From Nocardia rhizosphaerihabitans (GTDB taxonomy: Bacteria > Actinomycetota > Actinomycetes > Mycobacteriales > Mycobacteriaceae), in assembly GCF_014646295.1 (NCBI RefSeq), contig NZ_BMNE01000005.1:163743-227742 (forward strand): a DNA stretch of 64,000 nucleotides. The letters are read 5' to 3'. Made by a program: the position numbers and the translations under genes. The first letter of the stretch is position 1; each line of letters starts with the position of its first letter. Below, one piece after another: positions 32,068 to 42,451 of this stretch. The notes beneath the pieces are model-generated. The model saw only the letters and a program-made list of their open reading frames with translations. It ran no database searches and was not told where the DNA came from.

Positions 32068-32912
32068 GGTCGCATTCCAGCACTGGCCGTCAGGAAATCC
32101 CGCACCGTCTCGAGGAACAGGCCGGGGGCCTCGGCGAACGGCTCGTGCCGGGTGGAGATGACCTGCACCTCCGCGCGCGGCAGTACGGCGGCGATGCCGC
32201 GACGGTTGATCAGCCACGGATTCGATGGGTCGTTGCGCCCCCACACCACCAGAACGGGCACATCGGGCAGCACCGGCCCGCCTGCGGGCAGATCGAAACG
32301 TGGATCGTCGAAGCTGCGCCAGAGCCTGCGATAGACGGCGAGGCGGACCGGATCCCCTGGTATCGCCCGCGCCCGGTCGAAGATGGCGCGCACACCGCCG
32401 CGGTCGAGTGGACCCAGATACATCCGCGCGTTCGGCACGACGTATCGACGGGCGACGACAGGGTTCGCGACGAAGCGGAAGAACGCCCTGGTCAACACAT
32501 TTCGCGGCGCGAACCCCGCCGGTTGTACGAGCACGAGCCCGCGCACCCGCCCCGGCGCGCGCTCGGCCAAGCGCACGGCGGCATACCCACCCGCGCTGTT
32601 ACCGATCACCGTGAACGCACCGAATCCACACCGGGACAACGCTTCGACGACCTGAACAGTCACACCGGCGAGCGCATCGATGCTGATCAGCTCCGGATCG
32701 CGGACGGTCGACGCGCCGTAGCCGGGCCAGTCGACCGCGGCGATCGCCCAGTCGGGAGCCAGCGCGGGCACGATCTCGTCGAAGTCGCGATGGTCGCCCG
32801 GATTCGCGTGCAGCAGCAGCAATCCCGGCGCCTCGTCCGGCGACCGGCCGCGCAGATGAACCGCGATGTCGCCGTGGGGAGTCGGGACGGTCAGCTTCTC
32901 GGGAAGTCCCAT
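32064..32912 (-). CDS. Alpha/beta hydrolase
   Basis: This 282-residue alpha/beta-hydrolase has the oxyanion segment LLLHANPGDHRDFD, the nucleophile elbow GNSAGG, a likely acid in VVWGRNDPSNPWL, and a catalytic histidine in STRHEPFAEAPG. It has no signal peptide. It is the first gene of an operon with a TetR regulator. The substrate cannot be predicted; esters, epoxides or C-C bond substrates are all possible in this fold. Confidence 0.88.
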   Translation of the reverse strand: MGLPEKLTVPTPHGDIAVHLRGRSPDEAPGLLLLHANPGDHRDFDEIVPALAPDWAIAAVDWPGYGASTVRDPELISIDALAGVTVQVVEALSRCGFGAFTVIGNSAGGYAAVRLAERAPGRVRGLVLVQPAGFAPRNVLTRAFFRFVANPVVARRYVVPNARMYLGPLDRGGVRAIFDRARAIPGDPVRLAVYRRLWRSFDDPRFDLPAGGPVLPDVPVLVVWGRNDPSNPWLINRRGIAAVLPRAEVQVISTRHEPFAEAPGLFLETVRDFLTASAGMRP

Positions 32913-32928
32913 GCACCGACGCTAGCTA

Positions 32929-32946
32929 TGACCGACCGGTCGGTCA
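32929..32946. promoter_or_regulatory. TetR operator palindrome
   Basis: tgaccgaccggtcggtca is a perfect 18-bp palindrome, starting 17 bp before the hydrolase start. Its shape and place fit autoregulation by the TetR protein of the same operon. Confidence 0.8.
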
Positions 32947-32988
32947 AGGTTCTGGGCAGGCGATAGCGCGATCGTTGTGCGAGGGAGA

Positions 32989-33627
32989 TCAGCCCTTGCG
33001 GGCGATCAGCAGGTGGTGCGGAATCGGCGGGTTCGGCAGCGTGCGCTGCTCGACGGTCAGACCGGCGCCGGACAGCGCTGCGACGACATCGGCGACCGGA
33101 CGCAAGGTGAATCCATAAGGGGTGAACGGCATCTTGGCCATCGCCTCGGGGTCGCCGATGCCGATCACCGCGATGCCGCCCTGGCGCAGCACGCGGGCCA
33201 GCTCGGCGCAGGCGGCGGGCAGGTCGTCGAGGAAGTAGATGGTGTTGACGGTGATCGCGGCGTCCAGGCTCGCATCGGGCAGCGGGAGCGCGGCCAGGGT
33301 GCCGTCGGCCAGGACGACGCGGCCGGCCGCGACCTCTATGGCGACACCGGAGCGGGCGCGCGCGAGCATGTCGGGGGAGGGTTCGACGCCGTGCACCACA
33401 CCGGCGGGACCGACCCGGTCGAGCAGCAGCCTGAGCCCGACACCGCCGCCGAAGCCGATATCGGCGACCGTCGCGCCCGCGCTCGGTGCCGCCGCGTCGA
33501 CCGCAGCCGCGATGGCGCGCCTGTTACCGCGATTGAGGACGAAAGCCACTGCCTTGCCAAGCGTTCCGTGCGGATTACCGAGCTGATCGGCGATGGTCGT
33601 GAGCAGGCGATCCTTGACCCCGGGCAT
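32989..33627 (-). CDS. Class I SAM-dependent methyltransferase
   Basis: This 212-residue methyltransferase has SAM motif I VADIGFGGGVG and the acidic loop VHGVEPSPDML. Motif II lies in VLADGTLAALPLPDASLDAA, and LARVLRQGGIAVIGI follows. The start is set at ATG 33627 (MPGVKDRLL); a longer frame exists but its extension is not family-like. It resembles UbiE/arsenite-type small-molecule methyltransferases. The substrate is unknown and it stands alone. Confidence 0.87.
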   Translation of the reverse strand: MPGVKDRLLTTIADQLGNPHGTLGKAVAFVLNRGNRRAIAAAVDAAAPSAGATVADIGFGGGVGLRLLLDRVGPAGVVHGVEPSPDMLARARSGVAIEVAAGRVVLADGTLAALPLPDASLDAAITVNTIYFLDDLPAACAELARVLRQGGIAVIGIGDPEAMAKMPFTPYGFTLRPVADVVAALSGAGLTVEQRTLPNPPIPHHLLIARKG

Positions 33628-34393
33628 ACGGCAATCGTAGGCGTTCACGATCGGCGCCAAGGCACTGTGACCTAGGTCATTCGCGGCGACTGACCTACCC
33701 GCGGACGACGCTCGAAAGTCGCTCGTGAGGCGAAGATCACACCGCGCGGTACGCGCTGCGTTCCGAGTGTTCTCCTGCCGATTCCGAGCCGTTCGGCGGA
33801 TCGTTCGCAACCGGTCATTCGGCCAAATGAAGGCCTCGTGACAGGTGCTACAGCCCGATTGCTAGGTGCTGATCTTGTTTGCAGCGTTGTAAACAAACTT
33901 GAAGTCTCTTTTAAAGCGTTTCATGTCCGGCAAATCGAAATTCCGTTGCCGAATCCCCAGGTGATCGGCTATGCGAGGGGTCCTGTTCACCCTTCGGCAA
34001 TCAGCGGGAACATTCCCGCGCGAGCACCCCGGCGCTCGGGTGACTCGTTGTCGAAGGTTTGCCGAAGGTGAATTTCCGGTGCCGGCGAGCGCCCGTCGAG
34101 AGAGCCGCCGGAAGTTAGCTGCGGCGGTGAAAATCAGTGGATCGGCAGATGTTTGCTGGTTCGCAATCTGTACCCCGGACCTGCGCGTTGGGGGTTGCAT
34201 GGGCATAACGATTGTGTACAGTTGACGGTAACGCTGGCCGCAGCTCGAGCCCGACTCGCTGCGGCCAGCGGAACTCAAATGGGGGAGTTCGACACCTTCT
34301 CGTTACCTCGCGTAGCTGCCGGTTGTCCGGAGCTGTCTCGGCGTGGGTGTGCTCGTAGTTGCCTGCCTCGCAAATGCACGTGCATCTGCGAGT
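33628..34393. other. Gene-poor, AT-richer region with several inverted repeats
   Basis: No frame in this 766-bp stretch resembles a protein family. The part from about 33,860 to 33,960 is clearly more AT-rich than its surroundings and holds ttgttt...aaacaa at about 33,886-33,907. Arms ttcacccttcggcaa (33986-34000) and ttgccgaaggtgaa (34059-34072) enclose two smaller hairpins, at 34004-34019 and about 34021-34038. A 12-bp perfect stem lies at 34232-34243/34259-34270. A nearly perfect 26-bp palindrome (34367-34392) ends one base before the SpoIIM stop and could terminate that gene. A non-coding RNA is possible. Confidence 0.6.
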
Positions 34394-35428
34394 TCAGGCC
34401 CGGTCCAGCGACTTTGGCGCGGAAGGCAACCAGCGATCCGCCGGGTCCGGCAGGGCCGCGGGCGCGGCGGCCGTGGCGTCCTGCTCCTCGGCGACCCGGC
34501 GGCCGAGGCCGAAAACGTAGAAGAGGAACGCCGCTTCGGCGGCGAACCCGAAGGCGATGCGCACCGGGGCCGGCAGCGGACTCGGCGTCACGAAACCTTC
34601 GATCAGACCGCACACCAACAGAACGACGACCAGGCCGAGCGCCACCGTCGCCGTCACCCTGCCCTGTCGGGCGACAGCGGCCGCCCTGCTGCGCCGGCCA
34701 GGGTCGACCAGCGTCCAGCCCAGTTTCAGCCCGACCCCACCCGCGACGAACAGCGCCGTCAGCTCCAGCGTGCCGTGCGGCAGGATGAATCCGAAGAACG
34801 ACTCCAGCCGTCCCGCGTCGGCCATCAATCCACCGGTTATCCCCAGATTCAGCGCATTCATGAACAGCGCATACACAGCCGGCAGGATCAGCACACCGGT
34901 GAACAGGGCGATCGCCGACACCCACGAGTTGTGTGTCCACACCTGCGCGGCGAAGGCGTCGTTCGGGTGCTCCGAGTAGTAGGTCTCGAACGCACCACCA
35001 GGTCCGGTGATGATCGAGGTGTCACCCTCGGGTATCCCCAGCGCTTTTCGCGCCGCCGACGAGTTGTCCACAAGGACGGCGATCACGGCGGAGACGGCGA
35101 GGAAGATCGCGGTCACCGCAACCCACCACGGCCAGGCGCGATACACCGCAGCGGGAAAGTGCCGCGTGAAGAACCGGCCCACTTCGCGCCACGGCTGCGA
35201 GCGCGCGGCCAGCACCCGTCCCCTCGCCCTGGCCAGCAGGGCGCTGAGCCCGGACACCAGCTCCGGATCGGGGTGGTGGCCTTGCAGCTTCGCCAGCTGC
35301 TGGGAGGCGGCGCGGTACAGCCGGACCAGTTCGTCGGCCTCGGCCCCGGAGAGTTTGCGCTGGCGGACCAGCTGATCCAACCGATGCCACGACCGTTGAT
35401 GCGCCCAGCTGTAGGCATCGGTGTCCAT
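34394..35428 (-). CDS. Stage II sporulation protein M family membrane protein (SpoIIM/DUF95)
   Basis: This 344-residue membrane protein of the SpoIIM superfamily has a cytosolic N-terminal helical region (residues 1-90). Several membrane helices follow, with the family stretches MNALNLGITGGLMAD and FGFILPHGTLELTALFVAGG. ATG 35428 is chosen; GTG 35446 would bring its start directly against that of the divergent RDD gene. In M. tuberculosis the same RDD/SpoIIM/DUF58/MoxR cluster occurs around Rv3691-Rv3695. Function outside sporulating Firmicutes is unknown; a scaffold for wall or envelope work is guessed. Confidence 0.88.
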   Translation of the reverse strand: MDTDAYSWAHQRSWHRLDQLVRQRKLSGAEADELVRLYRAASQQLAKLQGHHPDPELVSGLSALLARARGRVLAARSQPWREVGRFFTRHFPAAVYRAWPWWVAVTAIFLAVSAVIAVLVDNSSAARKALGIPEGDTSIITGPGGAFETYYSEHPNDAFAAQVWTHNSWVSAIALFTGVLILPAVYALFMNALNLGITGGLMADAGRLESFFGFILPHGTLELTALFVAGGVGLKLGWTLVDPGRRSRAAAVARQGRVTATVALGLVVVLLVCGLIEGFVTPSPLPAPVRIAFGFAAEAAFLFYVFGLGRRVAEEQDATAAAPAALPDPADRWLPSAPKSLDRA

Positions 35429-35446
35429 ATCGGGAATGCTAGCCAC

Positions 35447-36193
35447 ATGGCCGAATTCACCACCGGCGAAGCGGTGGCGCTCGAACTCCCGATCGCGCGC
35501 ATTCCCAGCCGTGCGGGCGCCTTTCTGCTCGACCTGCTCATCCAGCTGGGGCTGGCGGCCACCCTCGCCTACGGCGGGCTGATGCTGTTGCTCGCGGCCG
35601 ACGCCGATTCGGCATGGTGGAGCGTCATGTCCGTGGTCACCCTGGTGACCGTGCTTGTCGCGTACCCGGTGACCAGCGAAACCGTCTCACGCGGGCGCTC
35701 ACTGGGGAAGCTGGCGTTCGGGCTGCGCGTCGTGCGTGCCGATGCCGGGCCGATCGACTTCCGGCACGCGCTCACCCGCGGGCTGGCCGGCGCGATTGTG
35801 GATTTCTGGATGCTCGGCGCGTTCGGCGCGATCGCGGTGATCAGCTCGCTGTGCTCGCGCGACGGCAAGCGGGTCGGTGACGTGCTCGCCGGGACCGTGG
35901 TTGTGCACACCCGGCAGAACCTGCCGATGCCCGCGCTGGCCGTCGCGCCGCCCTGGCTGACCGGCTGGGCGGCACAACTCGATCCGAGCGGGATGTCCGA
36001 CGAGCTGGCCGGGGCGGTACGTCAGTATCTGACCAGGTTGCGCACGTTGACACCGGCCGCCCAGCACCACCTCGGTACCCAGCTCGTCGCGGCGGTATGT
36101 GCCGCTGTCGGCCGCCCGGTGCCGACGGAATACCCGCCGTATCACGTCCTCGGCGCGGTTCTGGCTCGGCGACAGCAGCTTTCACGCGGCTGA
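35447..36193 (+). CDS. RDD-family membrane protein
   Basis: This 248-residue product has the RDD family opening RIPSRAGAFLLDLLI, the motif GRSLGKLAFGLRVV and the late helix with DGKRVGDVLAGTVVVH. It has three or four membrane helices and a helical cytosolic C-terminus. It starts at ATG 35447, 18 bp from the SpoIIM ATG on the other strand, so one or both mRNAs must be leaderless or start inside the neighbour. Some RDD proteins act as ion transporters; no substrate is evident here. Confidence 0.9.
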   Translation: MAEFTTGEAVALELPIARIPSRAGAFLLDLLIQLGLAATLAYGGLMLLLAADADSAWWSVMSVVTLVTVLVAYPVTSETVSRGRSLGKLAFGLRVVRADAGPIDFRHALTRGLAGAIVDFWMLGAFGAIAVISSLCSRDGKRVGDVLAGTVVVHTRQNLPMPALAVAPPWLTGWAAQLDPSGMSDELAGAVRQYLTRLRTLTPAAQHHLGTQLVAAVCAAVGRPVPTEYPPYHVLGAVLARRQQLSRG

Positions 36194-36197
36194 GAGC

Positions 36198-36282
36198 TGT
36201 GGATGAAATCTCCCTGTGCACAACATGTTGGCGAGACGGTGGATGGACTGTGAGTGGCGGTGGACAACTTCGGCTGTCCACA
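36198..36282. promoter_or_regulatory. Cluster of DnaA-box-like sequences
   Basis: The 91-bp gap between the RDD and DUF58 stops holds four near matches to actinobacterial DnaA boxes. They are TGTGGATGA (36198-36206), TGTGCACAA (36215-36223), GGTGGACAA (36259-36267) and CTGTCCACA (36274-36282), each one base from consensus on one strand. This density suggests a DnaA-titrating site, though binding is untested. Confidence 0.5.
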
Positions 36283-36284
36283 AC

Positions 36285-37580
36285 TCACAGGGATCCCGAC
36301 TGCTTCAATTCCAGGTATTCGTCGGCCAGTGCCTCGGGCAGCTGGTCCGGTGCGGCGGCAACCACCTGCACCCCACGTCGACGCAGTGATTCCTGCACAA
36401 GAGCCCGCTCGGCCAGCACGGTTTCGGCCGCCGCCGCGGTATAGACGGCATCAGCGGTGGACCGGTCACGGGCGGCCGCGGCGATATCCGGGTCGGTGAC
36501 CGAGACGATCAACACCCGGTGCCGCCGGGTGAGCGTGGGCAACGCGGGCAGCAGATGCTCGGTGACCGTCGGACCGTCCAGACTGGTGAACCACACGATG
36601 AGTGCCCGCCTGCGCACCCGGGAGATCACTGTCCGCACCAGGCCGGTGGTGTCGGTATCCACAAGCTGTGGCGTCACGCCGGCGAGGGTGTGCATAAGTT
36701 TGAGTGGGAGCTGATTTCCGCTCGCACCGGTCGCCTCGGCGCGCACGCGGCGGTCGTAAGCCAGGAGGTCGACGGTGTCGCCCGCGGCCGCGGCCAGCCC
36801 ACCGAGCAGCAGCGCCGCCTCGATCGAGGAATCCAGTCGGGTGCCCTCGCCGACCCGCCCCGCACTGGCCCGCCCGGTGTCGAGCACCATCAGCATGTGC
36901 CGGTTGCGTTCCGGCCGCCAGGTGCGCACGAGGACATCGGCGGCGCGGGCGGTGGCCCGCCAATCGATGCTGCGGACATCGTCGCCTGCCACGTACTCGC
37001 GGAACGAATCGAACTCGGTGCCCTGCCCGCGGGTATTCGCGACATTGCGGCCCTCGAGATGATGCAGCCGCTTCACCTTCGACCGCAGCAGCCGTTCGCT
37101 GCGGAACGCGGGCAGCGCGCGCACCCTGGCGGGCACGTCGAGGCGGGTCTGGCGACCGGTCAGCCCCAGCGGACCGAGCAGCCGCACCGTCACCGGGCCC
37201 GCCACCCGGTCGCCGCGATAGGTGGGAGTAAGGCTGGTGCGCAACCGGATCCGGGTGCGCGGCGCCAGCGCGAGGTGATGGGTGCGGTGATCGGCGTGGG
37301 TGCTGTCGGGCCAGGCGTCCCACAGCATGCCGCGCACCATCGCGGTGCCGGTATTGGTCACCACGAGTTCGATCTCGGTGCTCCGGCCCAGCCGCACGAC
37401 GGTCAGCGGATCGCGGGTCAGAGTGAGCGAGCCGGCCCGCGCGGTGAGCGCGACATCGAACAGCCCGAGCGCCAGCAGCGCGACGCACGCGCCGAGCACG
37501 CCGACCCACGACGGCACGAGAAACATCACCAGCGCCGCCGCGATCGTGGCGAGCAGCGCGAACCGGCCTGTGACGACCAC
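36285..37580 (-). CDS. DUF58 domain protein
   Basis: This 431-residue protein has two N-terminal membrane helices and the DUF58 region with GTEFDSFREYVAGDDVRSIDW. A von Willebrand A-like C-terminal half starts at MLMVLDTGRASAG. DUF58 proteins are nearly always encoded next to a MoxR ATPase, as here (4-bp gap), and are thought to be MoxR partners. The GTG start at 37580 is supported by the short spacing. Role: probably chaperone-like assembly of an envelope complex. Confidence 0.9.
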   Translation of the reverse strand: MVVTGRFALLATIAAALVMFLVPSWVGVLGACVALLALGLFDVALTARAGSLTLTRDPLTVVRLGRSTEIELVVTNTGTAMVRGMLWDAWPDSTHADHRTHHLALAPRTRIRLRTSLTPTYRGDRVAGPVTVRLLGPLGLTGRQTRLDVPARVRALPAFRSERLLRSKVKRLHHLEGRNVANTRGQGTEFDSFREYVAGDDVRSIDWRATARAADVLVRTWRPERNRHMLMVLDTGRASAGRVGEGTRLDSSIEAALLLGGLAAAAGDTVDLLAYDRRVRAEATGASGNQLPLKLMHTLAGVTPQLVDTDTTGLVRTVISRVRRRALIVWFTSLDGPTVTEHLLPALPTLTRRHRVLIVSVTDPDIAAAARDRSTADAVYTAAAAETVLAERALVQESLRRRGVQVVAAAPDQLPEALADEYLELKQSGSL

Positions 37581-37584
37581 GCCG

Positions 37585-38570
<986 letters not shown>

Positions 38571-38571
<1 letters not shown>

Positions 38572-39629
38572 CAGAGCTCCGTCTCGATCCATTCGAGGTG
38601 TGCGGCAACGTAATACAGGGTCGTCTCGTCCGGCACCGGGCCGAACAAGACCGTGCCGATCTGCTGGGCGGGCACGCCGAGGCGGGTGGCGGCCGTCTCG
38701 ACGAGCTGGTCGTCGGTGAGGTCGCGCGCGCCAAGGCGCGGGCGGATCCGGCGCAGGGTCGCCGTGCGCAGGGTCTGCGCGACGTGGGCGACGTCGCCGG
38801 AGCGACGGTACAGACCCGCCTGGCCCGCGAGCAGTTCGTTCGCGGCGACTTCGACCGGTCGCGGTTCGCCGACCAGCGCGCCGCGTCTGCGCCCGCGCCA
38901 CCACATCAGTGCGACGAAGGCGATCAGGAACTGCAGGCCGCCGAAGGCCAGCCAGCCGGGGAGGCGGGTGAAGATCGAGTCCTTGCCCTCGCCGAAATCG
39001 GGGTCGAAGTCGTCCTCGGGCCGGTCAGGCGGTGCCGGCGGGTCGGGCGCGTCGGGTGCGTTGGGCGCACCGCACGACTGCAAGGTGGCATACAGCAGCA
39101 GGGCCAGTGCCAGTCCGGCGGCCAGCGCTGCCCAGAACCGGGGATTGCGGAGCAGCCCCGGCAGCGGCGGAAGTTGCCTGCGGCGCTTGGATTCCCGTTC
39201 GACGATCTCGAGTTCGACCGGCTCGTCGACCGGTGGGGGAGCCGACTGCGAGTACCGGTCGGCGTATTCGAGCCTGCGGTATTCGTCCTCGGTCGCGGCG
39301 CGGCCGCCGTAGACGACCTCGTCGAAACTGCGTGCCGCCGGGTGCAATTCGGTGGACTGCTCCAGCGGTAGCGCGGTCGTCGCGTCGTCGGCGGTCTCCT
39401 GCGCGGTGCGTGATCGGCGGACCGGGAGAGTGCCGCCCTGTTCGAGGGCGCGCAGGACGGCACGGAAGCGTTCCCGCAGTGCGCGGTCGTAGTCGCGGCG
39501 ACCCGCCGCGTTCTCGGCGGCGGCGCGGTGGTCGGCGGCCGCACCGAGACGCGGTTGCGGTGGTGCGCCGCCGGGGCCGGGTTGCGGTGGTGCGGCCCCG
39601 GGGATGTCCGGGAAGTTGTTGTCGCTCAT
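38571..39629 (-). CDS. DUF4129-domain membrane protein
   Basis: The 352-residue product has a cytosolic DUF4129 region with RALRERFRAVLRALEQ and SFDEVVYGGRAATEDEYRRL. It then has two membrane helices (about 167-187 and 218-237) around a short Asp/Pro-rich loop, and a C-terminal helical domain with ANELLAGQAGLYRRSGDVAH like DUF4350 proteins. It thus looks like a compact DUF4129-DUF4350 combination. It overlaps both its neighbours by one to four bases and belongs to the MoxR/DUF58 operon. Confidence 0.82.
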
Positions 39630-40510
39630 CGGGTACCACCGGGGATCCGGATGTCCATGCCTTCGCGGGTGCACCGGCGGTCGATGTAGCAGAGGACCCG
39701 GCTGGTCGCCTCGATGATCTCGCCGACCGTCACCACCAACAGCAGCCCGCCGACCAGCAGCGTGATGAAGGCCCAGCGGTGCGTGCCGGAGAAGTCGGAC
39801 AGGAAGAAAGGAATGCCGAACGCGGGCACCGCGAGTACCGCGAAGATGAGCCGCTGGGTGAGCCACAGGCCGGCGACGGACCAGTCCGCGCCCTGCACCA
39901 GGTCCTTCGAGCGGGCAACGGCGAGACCTAAACCCGCCTGCTCGGCGAGGATCACCGGTTCGACGACGAACCGGCGCGCCCGCACGTACGACAGCCAGAT
40001 CAACGCCAGGGGATAGGTGACGATCAGCAGACTGCCGACCAGCAGCACCCCGATTCCGGTGAGCGAGAAAATGACCTGCGCGAGAACCAGCGGCCCCGCC
40101 CGTCGCCCGGCAGCCCGCAACCCGCCGCCTACGCCGTACCGAACCCCGCCGAAGTCGGCGAGCGCGATGGCGACGGTCGTGCCACGCAGCACCAGCCGCA
40201 GCAGCCACACCCCGGCCGCGGTCGCCAGGACCGCGGCCCACGCGGTGCCGTCGTCGGAGCCGTCGGTCAGGTGCGAGACCAGTCCGGTGACACCGAGCAC
40301 CCCGAGCACGGTCAGCACGAGCGCGCCACCACCGAGCGCCGCGAACGCCCGGATATGGGCCTGGATCAGGGCGAACGGCTCGTCGAGCAATTCGCGGAAA
40401 CGCAGGGGCCGGATCGGTACCGTCGGCGGAGATGGCGGCGGTGGCGCAGGCGCTCGTGCCGGATCGATTCCCGCCCCGACGGCGCCGACCGCTTCGACGG
40501 CGGGACGCAC
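39626..40510 (-). CDS. Polytopic membrane protein of the MoxR cluster
   Basis: This 294-residue protein has a Pro-rich N-terminus. It then has RPLRFRELLDEPFALIQAH and about six hydrophobic helices, a layout seen in the glycerophosphoryl diester phosphodiesterase membrane-domain family without the enzyme. The likely GTG start is at 40510. It is the first gene of the operon that continues with DUF4129, MoxR and DUF58, matching Rv3690 by order. Function is unknown. Confidence 0.8.
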   Translation of the reverse strand: MRPAVEAVGAVGAGIDPARAPAPPPPSPPTVPIRPLRFRELLDEPFALIQAHIRAFAALGGGALVLTVLGVLGVTGLVSHLTDGSDDGTAWAAVLATAAGVWLLRLVLRGTTVAIALADFGGVRYGVGGGLRAAGRRAGPLVLAQVIFSLTGIGVLLVGSLLIVTYPLALIWLSYVRARRFVVEPVILAEQAGLGLAVARSKDLVQGADWSVAGLWLTQRLIFAVLAVPAFGIPFFLSDFSGTHRWAFITLLVGGLLLVVTVGEIIEATSRVLCYIDRRCTREGMDIRIPGGTR

Positions 40511-40532
40511 GCGGCCGAGTCTAGCTCTGTTC

Positions 40533-40609
40533 TTGGAGCGCTGGCGCGCTCGAGTTCGCGGCCGCTGTGCGGCGGACCCTGCTCGAGGTCGGGTCGTGCG
40601 GGGGCTGGG
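40533..40609 (+). repeat. Dispersed intergenic repeat, copy A
   Basis: This 77-bp element begins with a 31-bp segment identical to copy B at 44580-44610, including the small hairpin gagcgc/gcgctc. A diverged half with CTCGAGGTCGGG and GGGGCTGGG follows. It lies just past the 3' end of the minus-strand adenylate cyclase gene. It has no coding sense. Confidence 0.75.
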
Positions 40610-40660
40610 AGTGTCGGCTGCGGGATCCAGGTTTCGCGCTGAGAGCCGGCGGGCCGAGTG

Positions 40661-42277
40661 TCAGTGGGTCTCGGATGCCTTCGAGTTCGAGGTGGCTGGG
40701 TTCAAGGTGGGCCCAGACAGCCGGGGTAGGGCCAATCGGGTTGGCTTCAATCTGCCGCGGAGGGTGACTGTCTCGCCGAGAGTCCAGTGCGCTGACTCGG
40801 TGTCGGCTGCGGCGGCCAGGGTTGTCGCGGAGCTGAGGAGGCGTTCTTCGTAGTTCTTCGACAGCTCGCACAGGCGGGCCGCCTCGTTGACCGCGTCGCC
40901 GATGACGGTGAACTCGTAGCGGTTGTGGGTGCCGACATTGCCCGCGACGACCCGGCCCGCGGCGACGCCGATGCCTGCGTTCAGGTCGGAGGCTTCGCGG
41001 AGTCTGCGCTGAATGGCGCGGCCGCAGGAGAGGGCCGAGCCTGCCAGGTCTTCCAGCGGAGCGGGGGTGCCGAATACGGCTAGAGCGGCGTCGCCTTCGA
41101 ACTTGTTGAGCAGGCCGCCGTGGCGTTCCACCTCGTCGACGACGATGTCGAAGAACCGGTTGAGGATGCCGACGATCTCGGGGGCGGGCAGGGTGGCGGC
41201 CATCGTCGTCGAGCCGATGATGTCGATGAACAGGGCCGCGGCCTCGGTTTCGGTACCGCCGAGCACCGGCTGGGAGGCGATCGCCGCTATCGCGACATCG
41301 TGGCCGACGTGCTTGCCGAACAGGTCCTCGATCATGGCGCGCTCGCGCAGGCCGTGCACCATCCGGTTGAAGCCGCTCTGCAGGTCACCGAGCTCGGTGC
41401 CGTCGTAGAGGGTGACCTCGGTGTCGAGCTCGCCGTCCTCCACGCGGCGCAGCGCCTGGCGAACGCCCTTGATCGGGGCGACCGTCGCCGCGACCACCTG
41501 GGCCATCAACAGCATCCCGAACAGCAGAGCCGAGCCGCCGAGGCTGAGCATGCACACGGCCAGCCTGGCCTTGCTCACCGCGGGATCGGCCAGCGCCCAC
41601 ACCGCGACGGTCATCGACAGCGCCACCGGAACCCCGACCCCGACCAGCCACGACAGCATGGTCCGGCCGAACACGCCGATGCCGCGGCGGCGATTCGGGT
41701 CGGCCTGCAGCACGCGCGCGGTCACCGGCCGCAGAGCGAATTCCACGATCAGATAGCTGTTGGCGCACACCACGATTCCCGCGGCGCCGATGGACAGCAC
41801 GACCTTGGGGATCAGCGCGGGATCGGCGACGCCGTAGGCGATCGTCAGCGTGACCAGCGCCAGCGTCCACAGCACCGCCTGTTGCAGCACCATCCAGCGC
41901 GGCGCCGACACCGCGACCCGCTGTTCGGGCGGCGTCGGTATGTGGTCGGGGTCGGTGGCCCAGCGCATGGTGCGCAGGCCGGCCACGGTTCCCCACACGG
42001 TGCCGATCGCCAGCGCCGCGACCGCGCACAGCGGAGTGAACACGGCGTTGATCAGCAGGAGTTGCCTGGTGAAGACGGTCGGGCCGGGCAGCACGAACCC
42101 GGCGAGCACCACGATCATCGTGATGCCGATCAAGTTGGCGACGAGCAACGGCAGGGTCAGCAGCAGCTGCACCCGGACGCGCCGGATGGACGACTTCTCC
42201 TCGACCGGTCCGAGCAGCGGCGAGCCCCACGGCGCGGAGCTCGCCGTGCCCTTCGGTCCGTCGCTGTGGATCACCAT
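40661..42277 (-). CDS. Membrane adenylate cyclase with HAMP domain (class III)
   Basis: This 538-residue protein has about six membrane helices and a HAMP domain (VAATVAPIKGVRQALRRVEDG). It ends in a class III cyclase domain with metal-binding aspartates in FIDIIGSTTM and KFEGDAALAVFG and transition-state residues in GDAVNEAARL. It belongs to the Rv1318c/1319c/1320c group. The usual second substrate-selecting Asp is Thr (EFTVIGD), as in that group. It should make cAMP from ATP at the membrane. ATG 42277 was chosen over an upstream GTG. Confidence 0.9.
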   Translation of the reverse strand: MVIHSDGPKGTASSAPWGSPLLGPVEEKSSIRRVRVQLLLTLPLLVANLIGITMIVVLAGFVLPGPTVFTRQLLLINAVFTPLCAVAALAIGTVWGTVAGLRTMRWATDPDHIPTPPEQRVAVSAPRWMVLQQAVLWTLALVTLTIAYGVADPALIPKVVLSIGAAGIVVCANSYLIVEFALRPVTARVLQADPNRRRGIGVFGRTMLSWLVGVGVPVALSMTVAVWALADPAVSKARLAVCMLSLGGSALLFGMLLMAQVVAATVAPIKGVRQALRRVEDGELDTEVTLYDGTELGDLQSGFNRMVHGLRERAMIEDLFGKHVGHDVAIAAIASQPVLGGTETEAAALFIDIIGSTTMAATLPAPEIVGILNRFFDIVVDEVERHGGLLNKFEGDAALAVFGTPAPLEDLAGSALSCGRAIQRRLREASDLNAGIGVAAGRVVAGNVGTHNRYEFTVIGDAVNEAARLCELSKNYEERLLSSATTLAAAADTESAHWTLGETVTLRGRLKPTRLALPRLSGPTLNPATSNSKASETH

Positions 42278-42451
42278 CGCACTGTAAACCGAGCATCGAG
42301 ATGTGCCCCAATGTGTAGCCCAGGTCACCATTGCGGCCGTGCTGCTATATGACCAGTCAGTGATCCGTTTTCCGGCGCTGGACGTCGGTCTGGGCGCGCG
42401 GGCCGGCGCGGTGTCGGTTCGGAGTACAGATGTCCACTGAAATTGTTGTGC

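Noticed and set aside
33862-34278. Minus-strand frame of 138 residues in the AT-richer gap
   Set aside because: Crosses several inverted repeats and has no family resemblance or good ribosome site.
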